Shown: positions 8,188-17,262, numbered from the stretch's first letter. The stretch is DNA of 43,722 nt from Sphingomonas hankookensis (GCF_022664465.1 NZ_JAKREV010000011.1:1-43722), one strand, 5' to 3'. Numbers and translations: made by a program. Notes: a model not told the origin generated them from the sequence alone.

Positions 8188-9524
8188 CGCACTGCATCCG
8201 GTCCTGGCTTGCGCCCGTTCCGGACCCAGGTGCGCATCGCATCGAACGCGGCGATGTTCTGGGCGGGCGTGAATCCGCAATGCGTGTACCCGCTTAGGCC
8301 GCCGGGCAGCGCGATCTTCGTCGGCGGCACCGCATATTGCGCCAGCCGGGTGCCGTTGCCGGCGGCGGCGGTGATCCGACCCAGCCCCTCCGACTGGGCA
8401 AAGGGGACCAGCGAGTCGATCGTCTGATGCACCGTGACCAGCGGGATACGGAATCGTCCCGTCGCCTCGTGCCAGCGCTGCGCATAGGCGACCGCCCGAG
8501 GATCGGCATCGTAGCGCTGCATCTTGCGGTTGAACGCCGCCGTTTGCGCCGCATCCATTTCGGGCGGGGCGTAGACGATGTCGCGATTGCCGATCGGCAG
8601 GCCGCCCATCGTCGCGCGGATATCGTCCATGCCGAGCGCGGCGGAGGAAATCGGCGCACCGAGTGCCGCCGGATCGGGTGCGAAGCCGCCGACCGCCGCG
8701 ACCTGCCGGATGATCCGCGCCTCCGGTCCCTGCGGGTTCGCCTTGGCGGCGAGGAACAGCGCGAGGATCGGCGACAGCAGCCTGGTCTTCTGCGCCTCGC
8801 GGAACGCATCGCCCGCCATCGTACCATCCGCCGGCGGTACGATCGGCAGCGCCGAGCGGGTCAGGTCCTTGCCACCGGGCAGCGCATAGGGCGTTCCCTC
8901 GGTCAGCACGTCATAGGCGCCGCGCATGTCGGCAAGTTGCCGTACCATCGCCAGCCAGCCCTGCGTCACCCCGCACATCGCCAGCGCGCCGGAAAAGGCC
9001 TTCGGATGATTTTCGATCAGCGACAGGACGATGTTGCCGCCCATCGACCCGCCGACCGCATAGAAGCGCTTGGCCCCCAGTTTCGCCGCCAACGCGCGCA
9101 ACCGCATGGTGTTGCGGGTCGCGGTCTCGGTCGCGATGCCGTTCTTGTCGACCGCGGCGATGCCGCTGGCGATCCCCTGCGCGTACAGGTGATTGAACAG
9201 ACCGCCGCCGGGGTCCTTCGCCAGCGGATCGGCGGGCACGGTCGGCGGGGTGCCCGGCAAGGCGTAGCCCTGCCCGAACAGCACCGTTTCCCCGGTCCAG
9301 TTCGACGGAATGGTCAGGACGAACCGGCGTCCTTCGATGGTGCCGTTCAGGATCATGCCGCCGCCGGGTGCGGCGGTCGCCGCCAGTTCGGTGGCGCCGG
9401 CCGCGCGTGCCCTGTATTGCAGGGCGGTCTGGGCAGCGGTCGGCTGGAACGCGCTTGGCGCCTGCCGGGCGATGCTGGCGCTGGCCAGCAGGATGACGGG
9501 GAGGATCGCGGCGTGGCGCATCAT
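8184..9524 (-). CDS. Secreted alpha/beta hydrolase (probable esterase), copy 1
   Basis: This 446-residue exported hydrolase is a paralogue of the one at 4486-5835. The signal peptide starts at MMRHAAILPVILLASASIA (ATG 9524, with GAAGGG upstream). The nucleophile elbow is GGSMGG instead of GDSMGG in the other copy. Asp in HQTIDSLVPF and His in GYTHCGF complete the likely triad. It starts 13 bases after the TonB receptor stop and overlaps the GH1 gene by 4 bases. Different residues around the nucleophile suggest the two copies split the work on two ester positions, but that is inference. Confidence 0.82.
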   Translation of the reverse strand: MMRHAAILPVILLASASIARQAPSAFQPTAAQTALQYRARAAGATELAATAAPGGGMILNGTIEGRRFVLTIPSNWTGETVLFGQGYALPGTPPTVPADPLAKDPGGGLFNHLYAQGIASGIAAVDKNGIATETATRNTMRLRALAAKLGAKRFYAVGGSMGGNIVLSLIENHPKAFSGALAMCGVTQGWLAMVRQLADMRGAYDVLTEGTPYALPGGKDLTRSALPIVPPADGTMAGDAFREAQKTRLLSPILALFLAAKANPQGPEARIIRQVAAVGGFAPDPAALGAPISSAALGMDDIRATMGGLPIGNRDIVYAPPEMDAAQTAAFNRKMQRYDADPRAVAYAQRWHEATGRFRIPLVTVHQTIDSLVPFAQSEGLGRITAAAGNGTRLAQYAVPPTKIALPGGLSGYTHCGFTPAQNIAAFDAMRTWVRNGRKPGPDAVR

Positions 9525-9537
9525 GTTCGCCCGCCCT

Positions 9538-12300
9538 TCAAAAACGATAGCGGAGCTGGACGCCATATTGCGCCGGCTCGCCATAGATCGAGCCGATAAA
9601 GCCCGAATTATTGTAGCTGGGATTGGCGGTCACCCGATATTCCCGGTTCAGGATGTTGGTGCCGTAGAAGGCTAGGTCGAGCGGGAAGCCGCGCACGTCG
9701 CGCCAGTCGAGGCGAAGGTTCAGAAGGCCGTACCCCGCGATGGTGTCGAACGGCTGCGCCTCGGGTGTGACGCGCTGGCTCGACTGATATGACCAGTTGC
9801 CGGCCAACTGCAGCGTCCCCTCGCGTTCGGGGAGGGGCAGGTCGACGCTCGCGGTCAGATTGTACTTGTGCTTCGGCACGAAGGAAAAGGGCGTGCCGGC
9901 AAGGTCGCGGCTTGGCTGCGCGGCGGTCAGCGCCTGCGGGATCGCGGGGATCGCGATCGTGTCGTACTGCAGATATTTGGCGGAGTTGTACGAATAGGTG
10001 GCGCCAAGGGTCAGCCCCTTGACCGGGACCAGCATGCCTTCAAACTCCAGCCCCATCACCCGCGCGCGCTGGGCATTGGTCAGGATGTCCGATCCGGCGA
10101 TGGCGGCGCGCTGGATGACCTGGATGTCGTTGTACCAGGTATAGAAGGCAGCGACGTTCGTGCGCGCCCGGACGTCGCCGAAGCTCCAGTCGCGCTTCAG
10201 GCCGATCTCGGCATCGGTCACCTGTTCGGGCTTCACCGGGAACAGCGGATGCTCCTCGCCAAGGAACAGTGACACGATCGGGTTGCTCGCCCCTGATTTA
10301 TAGCCCCGCCGCGATACGGCGTAGAGCAGGGTCTGCGGATCGGCCTGCCAGTCAAGTCCGAGCTGCCAAGTCGGGCCGTTGCTCTCGCCGCGAAAGGTCG
10401 GCGACGTGCAGTTCGGATATTTGAGCGTAGGCAAGCGACCGGCGGCGACGGCCTGGTACGCATCGTAGACGCACAGCCCGGCGTTCAATCCGGCCACCTG
10501 CGCCGCTTGGGCGGGGCTGATGATCCCGAGTGCCGCGAGCCGGTTGAAGATCTGGTAGCTGGCGGGGTCCTGATAGCTCTGGATGTCGCCGCCGAATTCG
10601 TCCCACGTCCAGCGGAAGCCGGCGGTGGCTGTCAGCGTCGGAACGATCTTATACTGTACCTGCGCATAGGCCGCCTTGCTCCGCCCGTCGACATGGGCGC
10701 TCGGTTGCAAGGTCAGTGCGGGGACCAGCGGGCCGGTCAGGCCGAGCGCTGCCTGCAACGACTGCGGGATCAGCAACGGACCGCCGCCCAGGATGCCGCC
10801 GACCTGCATCGGGTTTACGGTGGCGAAGGTGAGCGGTGCCGGGGTCTTCTGGTCGAGGAAGAAGCCGCCTGCCTGTACCCTGAGCGTGCCGTCGTCGTAG
10901 CGCGCCTGCACCTCCTCGGTGATCGTGCGCAGGTTGTTGTTCCAGCTGCCGGGATAGCCGCCGAGCAGGTCGGCGATCGGCAGCGTCGTCGAATCGCGGT
11001 CGGTGGCGCTGGTCGAGCGGGTGCGCGCATAACTGAAGATGTTCTTGAGCGTGAACGTGTCGCTGACGCGCCATTCGGTATTGTTGAGGACGAGGAAGTT
11101 CTTCGCCTTCTCGAACGTCGGCACGCTCAGCGCGGTCCGGCGCACACCGCGTGCCTGCTGCGCCGCGAGATAAGGCTGCAACAACGCCGCATAGGGGCGC
11201 GCGGGGTTCACCGCGAGCAGGATGCTGCCGCCGCCATTCTCGTCGACCTCCTGATAGCTGACAGCGGTATAGTTGCTGACCGTGGCGGTCGGATCGAACT
11301 GGATGCCGAGGCGCAGGCTGAAATTGTTGCGGTTCAGATAGTCGCGCCCGGTGATGGCGTCGCGGACATAGCCTTCGCGCTGGTCCAGCTGCCCGGCGAA
11401 GCGGACCGCCACCACGTCGTCGACGATCGGCACGTTCAGCGCGCCTTGAACGCTCTTGCGCTGGAGGTTGCCGATCGTCCCGTCGACATAGCCTTCGACC
11501 TTGTTCATCCGCGGACGCTGCGGCTCCAGCAGAACGGCACCGCCGGTCGTATTGCGCCCGAACAGCGTTCCCTGCGGGCCTTTCAGGACCTGCAAGGATG
11601 CGAGGTCATAGAAATTACCCGGACCGCTGACGCTGGTGGGGACTTCGGCGAAATAGCCAACCACCCCGGGACCGCTCCCCGCACCCGGACCGCCGGTCCC
11701 GCCCATGCCGCGGATGGTGTAGGTTTCCTGATTGCGCGCGACATCGCCGACCACCGACAGGGACGGCGTGAAATTCTGGAGGTCGGTTCCGTTGTTGATG
11801 CCCTTTTCACGGATTGCATCCTGCGAGAAGGCGGTGATCGCCACCGGAACCCGCTGGCCACGTTCCGCCGTACGACGCGCGGTCACGACGATGTCGCCGA
11901 TAGAGTCGTCTTCCTGGGTGGGCGCCGCAGCCGGTTGCGCGGCAGGGGCGATCGCCGCCGTGCGGTCCGGGGCCGGCATCCGCGTTACGGCAATCGCGCC
12001 GCTGCGATCACGATGCAGGACGAGGCCGGAGCCGCCCACCACCGCCCGCAGGGCTGCCACCGCGTCCAGCTTTCCGCGTACGCCGCGCGAGCGCAACGCA
12101 TCGACTTCCTCGCTGCGATACAGCACCGGCGTGCCGGACTGTCGTGCCCAGGCGTCGAGCGCCGCGCGCATCGATCCGGGCGCAATGCTGTACGTGCGGA
12201 CCCGGTTGGTAGTTTCCGCTCGTGACTGCGACCATGAAGGCGTTGCTGTCCAGCTACTTGCGAGTGTCGCCGCGATCAGGAACCGATACTTCCCGGCCAT
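9538..12300 (-). CDS. TonB-dependent receptor with STN signalling domain
   Basis: This outer-membrane receptor of about 920 residues imports a substrate using TonB energy. After a signal peptide (MAGKYRFLIAATLASS) comes an STN domain at about 40-110 (RTYSIAPGSMRAALDAWARQSG), the part that talks to FecR. Next are a TonB-box-like DIVVTARR, the plug (TPSLSVVGDV, TIRGMGG, LKGPQGTLFGRNTTGGAV) and a 22-strand barrel ending in QLRYRF with a terminal Phe. GGAGGGGGAAT just before ATG 12300 is a strong ribosome site. It lies downstream of its FecI/FecR pair and upstream of the esterase and glucosidase genes, so its ligand is probably the operon substrate rather than iron. Confidence 0.93.
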   Translation of the reverse strand: MAGKYRFLIAATLASSWTATPSWSQSRAETTNRVRTYSIAPGSMRAALDAWARQSGTPVLYRSEEVDALRSRGVRGKLDAVAALRAVVGGSGLVLHRDRSGAIAVTRMPAPDRTAAIAPAAQPAAAPTQEDDSIGDIVVTARRTAERGQRVPVAITAFSQDAIREKGINNGTDLQNFTPSLSVVGDVARNQETYTIRGMGGTGGPGAGSGPGVVGYFAEVPTSVSGPGNFYDLASLQVLKGPQGTLFGRNTTGGAVLLEPQRPRMNKVEGYVDGTIGNLQRKSVQGALNVPIVDDVVAVRFAGQLDQREGYVRDAITGRDYLNRNNFSLRLGIQFDPTATVSNYTAVSYQEVDENGGGSILLAVNPARPYAALLQPYLAAQQARGVRRTALSVPTFEKAKNFLVLNNTEWRVSDTFTLKNIFSYARTRSTSATDRDSTTLPIADLLGGYPGSWNNNLRTITEEVQARYDDGTLRVQAGGFFLDQKTPAPLTFATVNPMQVGGILGGGPLLIPQSLQAALGLTGPLVPALTLQPSAHVDGRSKAAYAQVQYKIVPTLTATAGFRWTWDEFGGDIQSYQDPASYQIFNRLAALGIISPAQAAQVAGLNAGLCVYDAYQAVAAGRLPTLKYPNCTSPTFRGESNGPTWQLGLDWQADPQTLLYAVSRRGYKSGASNPIVSLFLGEEHPLFPVKPEQVTDAEIGLKRDWSFGDVRARTNVAAFYTWYNDIQVIQRAAIAGSDILTNAQRARVMGLEFEGMLVPVKGLTLGATYSYNSAKYLQYDTIAIPAIPQALTAAQPSRDLAGTPFSFVPKHKYNLTASVDLPLPEREGTLQLAGNWSYQSSQRVTPEAQPFDTIAGYGLLNLRLDWRDVRGFPLDLAFYGTNILNREYRVTANPSYNNSGFIGSIYGEPAQYGVQLRYRF

Positions 12301-12383
12301 ATTCCCCCTCCAATACTGCACGGCCTCTTCGGGCCTTCTGCAACGCTAGACGGGTGGGGCGTGGAAAGTCGTAACGCAATCGA

Positions 12384-13352
12384 TCAGGAATTTATCGTGA
12401 TCGCATCCGCCTCTTCGCGCACCGCCAGTCCGAACCCCGCGCGCATCAGCCGCGCGAACGCATCGATGTCAGTCGCATCGAATGTGCCGCCGATCCGGAT
12501 CTGCGCAGCCTGCGGGTCGGCGATCCGGATTTGACGGCGATTGTAGCGGTTGAACTCGGCGGCAGCCTCTTCCAGCGTCGTGCGGTCGAAGGTGAGCATG
12601 CCCCGTCGCCAGGACAGCGCCGCTTCCGCCCGCGCGGATGACCGGTCGGTCAGCAGCATCGACGTTCCTCGCGAAATGGCGACGTTGCCGGCGGTGAGGA
12701 CGGCCGCCCGTCCGCGCTCACCCTTGGCAGCATCCTCCACCCGGACGCGACCTTCGACGACAGCGACGGTGACCATCCCGCCGTCGCGTCGTACCGAGAA
12801 GCGGGTGCCGAGGACCGTCACCACCCGGTCCCCGGCATGAATCACGAACGGATGGCGCGCGTCATGGGCCACGTCGAAATAGGCTTCGCCGCGATCAAGC
12901 CAGACGGCGCGCCGACCGCTGTCGACCGCGGCCCTCATCGTACTGGCCGTGTTGAGCGTCACCGCGCTGCCATCGGGCAGGCGCACCGCGCGATGTTCGC
13001 CGACGGTAGTGGCGAACCGGCGAAGCGGCTGCGGCTGGTCGCGTCGCACCCATTCCGGAACGACCGCGGCGGCGAACAGGCATATCAGGACAAGGCTGGC
13101 CGCCAGCGCCTGAAGCGCGCGGCTTTCCAGCAGCCGGTTCAGCGAAGGTCGTTCCACGGCCACGCTCCGCGTCGCGGCGAGCCGCGCGGTGGCGTCCCAG
13201 CCCGCCTCCAGCCGCCATAGCGCAACCTTGTGCGCATCGCTCTCCGCCAGCCAGCCCTTGAGCGCCTCGTCGTCCGCCGCGCCCCATTCGGGCTGGTCGC
13301 GTCGTACCAGCCAGGCGGCGGCGCGCGCCTCGATATCGTTGCGGCGGGTCAT
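12384..13352 (-). CDS. FecR-family anti-sigma/transducer protein
   Basis: This 322-residue FecR homologue has a cytoplasmic N-terminal part with DUF4880-like helices (EARAAAWLVRRDQPEWGAADDEALKGWL). One membrane segment follows (LQALAASLVLICLFAAAVV, about residues 90-110), then the periplasmic FecR domain (RLPDGSAVTLNTASTM, VWLDRGEAYFDVAHD, PFVIHAGDRVVTVLGTRFSVR) and a C-terminal STN-like segment. It passes the occupancy signal from the receptor to the sigma factor. The start ATG overlaps the sigma stop by 4 bases. Confidence 0.9.
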   Translation of the reverse strand: MTRRNDIEARAAAWLVRRDQPEWGAADDEALKGWLAESDAHKVALWRLEAGWDATARLAATRSVAVERPSLNRLLESRALQALAASLVLICLFAAAVVPEWVRRDQPQPLRRFATTVGEHRAVRLPDGSAVTLNTASTMRAAVDSGRRAVWLDRGEAYFDVAHDARHPFVIHAGDRVVTVLGTRFSVRRDGGMVTVAVVEGRVRVEDAAKGERGRAAVLTAGNVAISRGTSMLLTDRSSARAEAALSWRRGMLTFDRTTLEEAAAEFNRYNRRQIRIADPQAAQIRIGGTFDATDIDAFARLMRAGFGLAVREEADAITINS

Positions 13353-13915
13353 GGCGTCCGCTTCCGTCGCGGGGCCAGCCCTGGCTTGCGTTCGATCCGT
13401 GCATTCCCGCCGAGCATGAAATTGGCCAATGCCCGGAGGCCGAGCGTCAACTGCCGCTCGACCGTATGGTGACCGACGCCGAGCCGGTCGGCGGTTTCGC
13501 GGATGTTCAGCCCCTCCACGCGCCGCAGCCGCACGACCTCGCGACAACGCGGGGGCAACTGATCCAGCCCGGCCATGGCACGGCGGAGTTCGTCGCGCGC
13601 CGTCAGTGCGCGGTCCGCCTCGACAAGATCGGGTATGTTCAGTTCGTCGAGGTCCGCCATCTGTTCGAACGAGACCACCTTCGCCCGACGGGCACGATCG
13701 ATCAACAGATTGCGCGCGACCGTCAGCACGAAGGGACGGGTATTGAGCGGAAGGCTTTTGCGCGCGGCGGCCACGGCATGTTCATACACTTCCTGCCGCA
13801 GATCGATGACATCGTCCCGCGCCCGACAATGCCGTGCGAGATAGCGCTCGAGGTCGCGTTCCAGCGGAAGCACGTCGGCCACGAACCAGCGCTTCAGGAC
13901 ATCATCGTCGGTCAT
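13349..13915 (-). CDS. FecI-type ECF RNA polymerase sigma factor
   Basis: This extracytoplasmic-function sigma factor has region 2 (DVIDLRQEVYEHAV, then RPFVLTVARNLLIDRARRAKVVS) and region 4 (LPPRCREVVRLRRVEGLNIRETADRLGVGHHTVERQLTLGLRAL). It would direct RNA polymerase to the downstream operon when FecR releases it. I chose ATG 13915 (MTDDDVLKRWF) because homologues begin here; an ATG ten codons earlier (13945) is also open and neither has a clear ribosome site. It is the first gene of the operon. Confidence 0.87.
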   Translation of the reverse strand: MTDDDVLKRWFVADVLPLERDLERYLARHCRARDDVIDLRQEVYEHAVAAARKSLPLNTRPFVLTVARNLLIDRARRAKVVSFEQMADLDELNIPDLVEADRALTARDELRRAMAGLDQLPPRCREVVRLRRVEGLNIRETADRLGVGHHTVERQLTLGLRALANFMLGGNARIERKPGLAPRRKRTP

Positions 13916-13970
13916 CAAAACGTCGTGACGAATGACATGCCGCAACCCGTAACGTCTTTCTGTTGCCAGA

Positions 13971-14621
13971 TCAGCTTGTCACGCTGTCGGCGAGCCCTGC
14001 CTTCCCCCGGCAGGACGTGCGGTAAAGGCCAAGCGGTACCAAGGCTGTCTGCGCTATCCGCTTCAATTCTTGCGCGGAAGCGCCGTCTCGCGCCTGAACG
14101 GACATGCCTTGCAGGGTCGCCGCGTAGAAGGCTGCTAGCGAACGAGTGTCCGTTTCCTGTCGCAACTCACCGGCCTGCTTGCCGCGATCAAGCCGAGCTT
14201 TGATCGCGGCACGGGCGGCAGATCGTCGCTCCTCCATCCGTTGTGCTATATCGCGATGCTCGACGCCGCAGCTCAGGACACCGAGTGCGATCAAGCAGCC
14301 GCCCGAGCCATCGCTACGCGCGTAACGTACGGCAGCTTCCGCGAGGAGGTCATGGATCGCGTCGAACGCCGTACTGGCCCGTTCCAGCGCTGCTGCCGCG
14401 AACGCTCCCTCGGTGCTTTGGTACCGTGCGATCGCTTCCTCGAAGAGCGCCTCCTTGCTGGGGAACACACCGTACAGGCTGGTCGCGGACACCCCGATCG
14501 CCTGGGTCAGATGCGCGATCGAGGTGCCTTCGTAGCCGCGCACTCTAAACAGTGACAGTGCCGTCGCAACGGCGTGGTCGCGATCGAATTGGCGCGGACG
14601 ACCACGAGGGCGACCGTTCAT
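13971..14621 (-). CDS. TetR/AcrR-family transcriptional repressor
   Basis: The N-terminus is a TetR helix-turn-helix: GRPRQFDRDHAVATALSLFRVRGYEGTSIAHLTQAIGVSATSLYGVFPSKEALFEEAI. The C-terminal ligand domain (CLIALGVLSCGVEHRDIA) resembles the AcrR_C-16 type. ATG 14621 is preferred to ATG 14639 because AAAAAGG lies 8 bases before it and the earlier start would abut the operator half at 14640. It is divergent from the SGNH hydrolase, with a paired dyad between them, so autoregulation and control of the hydrolase are likely. Confidence 0.88.
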   Translation of the reverse strand: MNGRPRGRPRQFDRDHAVATALSLFRVRGYEGTSIAHLTQAIGVSATSLYGVFPSKEALFEEAIARYQSTEGAFAAAALERASTAFDAIHDLLAEAAVRYARSDGSGGCLIALGVLSCGVEHRDIAQRMEERRSAARAAIKARLDRGKQAGELRQETDTRSLAAFYAATLQGMSVQARDGASAQELKRIAQTALVPLGLYRTSCRGKAGLADSVTS

Positions 14622-14639
14622 CGGCGAAGCCTTTTTCAT

Positions 14640-14705
14640 AGTGATCGATACAATAGTCCGTTGACAAGTGGCAACGCAAGTGCACCTATTTCCGTATCGA
14701 TCACT
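14640..14705. promoter_or_regulatory. Paired inverted operators between the TetR gene and the SGNH hydrolase
   Basis: AGTGATCGATAC at 14640-14651 is repeated as its exact complement GTATCGATCACT at 14694-14705, 42 bases apart. Each half carries the small palindrome ATCGAT. A -35-like TTGACA lies between them at 14661-14666. This is the pattern expected for two repressor dimers flanking divergent promoters; binding by the adjacent TetR protein is inferred. Confidence 0.65.
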
Positions 14706-14722
14706 GCGAAAGGTTGCCGCCT

Positions 14723-15538
14723 ATGCTACGTGGATTCTGGTTGGCCGTGGGGGCGCTATTACCCATCACCCTTTCCGGAATGGCTGCCGCTGCCGAACCT
14801 CGCCGCATCCTCGTCTACGGCGACAGCAATAGCTGGGGTTATGAAGCACGCGACGACGGTGCGCCGACGCGTCGCTTTCCAGCCGATCGGCGGTGGACGG
14901 GCATTCTGCAACGGGAGCTCGGCTCCGGCTACGTGGTGATCGAGGATGGCTTGAACCTCCGCACCACCGACCTCGATGGCGAAGACTGGCCAGGCAGCGT
15001 CATGCGGCCCGATACCGTCAACGGCGCAAAGCACCTGCCTGCGTCGATCGCGGCGAACATGCCACTCGATCTCGTCGTCATCATGCTCGGCACCAACGAT
15101 CTCCAGGCGCGATACCGGCGCACCCCTCGCCAGATCGCGGATGCCGCGGTGTCGCTGGCACGAAAGGTTCAGGCGTCAGCGGGCGGTATCGGTACCACTT
15201 ATCCAGCACCAAAAGTGCTGATTGTGTCGCCGGCGCAGGTTTCCACGATCCCGATTGAGGAATGGAGCAGCCGCTACGCCGGCAGCCACGACAAATCAGT
15301 TGCATTCGCAACCGCGTTCAAGGCGGCTGCCGCCGCAGCACATATTCCAGAGTTCGACGCTGCCGCAGCGATCGGCGGCTCCGTACATGGGGTCGACGGC
15401 ATTCATCTGTCCGAATCTGATCACCGTAAGCTGGCAGCGGGGATCTTGCCTGCGATCCGACAGGTTCTCGGTTCGCAATCGGGAAAGGGGGAACCGTCGG
15501 CAAAACCTTTGGTCGAGACGATGCCCCGCGCCCGATAG
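14723..15538 (+). CDS. Secreted SGNH/GDSL-family hydrolase
   Basis: This is an exported SGNH hydrolase of 271 residues. Block I is LVYGDSNSWGYE with the catalytic Ser, block III is MLGTNDL, and block V is DGIHLSESDH with Asp and His. The signal peptide starts at ATG 14723 (MLRGFWLAVGALLPITLSGMAAAAE) with GAAAGG about 9 bases ahead; an in-frame TTG at 14714 is unlikely. The arrangement resembles arylesterase or acyl-hydrolase members, with an insertion around EWSSRYAGSHDK. It faces away from the TetR gene across the paired operator and so is probably its target. Substrate unknown. Confidence 0.87.
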   Translation: MLRGFWLAVGALLPITLSGMAAAAEPRRILVYGDSNSWGYEARDDGAPTRRFPADRRWTGILQRELGSGYVVIEDGLNLRTTDLDGEDWPGSVMRPDTVNGAKHLPASIAANMPLDLVVIMLGTNDLQARYRRTPRQIADAAVSLARKVQASAGGIGTTYPAPKVLIVSPAQVSTIPIEEWSSRYAGSHDKSVAFATAFKAAAAAAHIPEFDAAAAIGGSVHGVDGIHLSESDHRKLAAGILPAIRQVLGSQSGKGEPSAKPLVETMPRAR

Positions 15539-15730
15539 CGGGCTGGAGCCGCGTTCGCCTGAACGAGGCGTCGCTCTTGCTACGGTCGTCTGCGCGGGTA
15601 CGCCCTGGGCATCTTCCGGTAACGGTGGCAGGCCGGAAGAAAGCGCGTCGCGGAAATGAAGGGCGAGTTTGCCGGCCGCATCATTTCCCCGGGAATGATA
15701 GCGAAAAGCGGGCGGGACAACGCCATCTTA

Positions 15731-15768
15731 TACAAGCGGGTCCGACGGACGATTCGGACCCGCTTGTA
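15731..15768. terminator. Perfect 15-bp hairpin between convergent genes
   Basis: TACAAGCGGGTCCGA (15731-15745) pairs exactly with TCGGACCCGCTTGTA (15754-15768) across an 8-base loop. It stands 4 bases past the P450 stop and about 190 bases past the SGNH hydrolase stop, where two transcripts converge. There is no long T tract on either side, so it is either a bidirectional terminator or an mRNA end-stabilising hairpin. The rest of 15539-15730 shows no gene I can support. Confidence 0.65.
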
Positions 15769-15771
15769 CGA

Positions 15772-16914
15772 TCAGCGCATGATGACAGCCAGGTCTTGCG
15801 GACGGCGGGCACCGCCGATCACCCATCGCCAATCGTCCGCCGTCGCCCTGAGTTGCAACGTCTGACAGAACGCCGCGTCGACCATCAGATGGGCGAGTTG
15901 CTTTGTCCAGCCATGTCCGACGCAACCATGCGGTCCGATCCCGAACGGCAGGCCACGGCTTTGCCGACCAGGACGATAACATTGGGGCTCGGGGAATGCG
16001 TCCGGATCACGATTCCCTGCGGACCACCACATCCAGATCAAGGCGTTCTCGGGTACGGGGCAATCGTCGATCGTGATCGGTTCTCGCGCCTGTCTCACGG
16101 TAAAGGGCGTCGGCGTTGCGAGACGCAGTGCTTCTTCGATCGCAAGTTCGCGGTAGGAGCAATCCGCCAATGCCGACAGGTCATTCTCCTCCTCCAGCAG
16201 AACCGCAAGCATTCCTGCCAAGCCCGCCGCAGCCGTGTCGATTGCGTCGAACAGCAGCGAGGCTACTAGCGGTGTGCCGCGACATGATCCGACCGCTTGT
16301 ACGATGCGAGCCGCCGGACATCCCGCTTGGTTGTCGATTGCGGCCGCTGTGCGAAGTAACATGGACCGGGCCGCGGCATCGGCATTCACTGCCTGGGATG
16401 GATCGGGATCGAACGAGAGGTGTCGACTGAACACCTCTACATCTTCGCTCAGACGCTGTGCCTGCGCGTTCCCGTAACCCGCGAAACTGGCCCAGCATTC
16501 GGCAGCGATCGGCAAGCATAAATCGCCGAACAGGTCGACGGGGCCATCTTTGGCTGCGCGAAAATGCCGACCTACGACACTTCGTGCGTCTGGCACGAAG
16601 TGTTTGACCGCAGCGTGGTTAAGCCCCGTCAGAACCGCCCTGCGCAGGCGCCTATGATCTTCCCCAACCTGGGTGAAGAGGCCGTGTCGAAGTATATCAT
16701 GCCCGGTTGCAAAGGGTCCGTCGGATACGTCTGCCATTGGCGTTCCGTCGATGGCAGGATGCATGCCGAAACGGCGAAGTGCCGTATAGCCCAGGATGGC
16801 CAGCCCACCGTCCGGACTAGATTGCAGTCTATCTCCACTGGCAAAGCTGCGCTCGAACATAGCGAAAGGAGCTTGCCAGAATCCTGGCAAGGTAAAGTCG
16901 TCAAACATGCGCAT
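15772..16914 (-). CDS. Cytochrome P450
   Basis: This 380-residue soluble bacterial P450 is slightly short (usual about 400). The heme-thiolate loop is FGIGPHGCVGHGWTK (matching FGxGxHxCxG), the K-helix ExxR is EEALR, and the I-helix reads FDAIDTAAAG, keeping an acid-Thr pair (DT) for oxygen activation. ATG 16914 has GGAG 8 bases upstream. No ferredoxin or reductase gene is beside it, so electron partners must come from elsewhere. The mid-region RIVQAVGSCRGTPLVASLLFDA is weaker than usual. It monooxygenates an unknown hydrophobic substrate. Confidence 0.87.
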   Translation of the reverse strand: MRMFDDFTLPGFWQAPFAMFERSFASGDRLQSSPDGGLAILGYTALRRFGMHPAIDGTPMADVSDGPFATGHDILRHGLFTQVGEDHRRLRRAVLTGLNHAAVKHFVPDARSVVGRHFRAAKDGPVDLFGDLCLPIAAECWASFAGYGNAQAQRLSEDVEVFSRHLSFDPDPSQAVNADAAARSMLLRTAAAIDNQAGCPAARIVQAVGSCRGTPLVASLLFDAIDTAAAGLAGMLAVLLEEENDLSALADCSYRELAIEEALRLATPTPFTVRQAREPITIDDCPVPENALIWMWWSAGNRDPDAFPEPQCYRPGRQSRGLPFGIGPHGCVGHGWTKQLAHLMVDAAFCQTLQLRATADDWRWVIGGARRPQDLAVIMR

Positions 16915-17262
16915 GGGATCATCTCCGAAAGAACAACGCGAAGCGCCCGGCCTAAGGCCAGGGACTGCATTCGATCGATCGTTTGGTCAGCGAATCCGGC
17001 AATGCGCGTAGTAGGACATGACACCTTCCGCAAAAGCGTGAGGGCACCTATTAACTCAAATATTGCTTGCAAGGCAAATGGCCCATCTGCGGGTTCAGGC
17101 CGGAAGTAGGCATGACGGCCGGGCGCGCGCATTGCCGTTCTGCAAACGAGTGGCTCTTCCAAACGGTCGAACCTATCTGCAGTTGTCGATCGGGAACGCG
17201 AGATGCGCCTGAAATTCTGACTAGATCCCGCGAAGCAGAAAGCATGGATCAGTTACGCGGGG
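16915..17262. other. Intergenic stretch with no gene I can support
   Basis: Between the P450 and the ECF sigma factor there are about 350 bases of lower-quality coding potential. A minus-strand frame (17162 down to 16629) reads through here but overlaps the P450 by nearly 300 bases and matches no family I know. The P450 ribosome site is at the left edge. It may hold decayed coding sequence. Confidence 0.4.

Noticed and set aside
9538..13915. FecI-FecR-TonB receptor as part of the lasso cluster
   Set aside because: Lasso clusters often carry such genes, but here the set is on the opposite strand, 6.5 kb away, and coupled to hydrolases instead of an isopeptidase.
16300..16330. P450 I-helix lacking the oxygen-activating Thr
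   Set aside because: On alignment the sequence FDAIDTAAAG keeps the acid-Thr pair (Asp-Thr) with Ala in place of Gly, so it is only a mild variant.
16629..17162. Minus-strand frame overlapping the P450 start
   Set aside because: It overlaps nearly 300 bases of a well-supported P450 gene in another frame and shows no recognisable family; kept only as a note on the gap.
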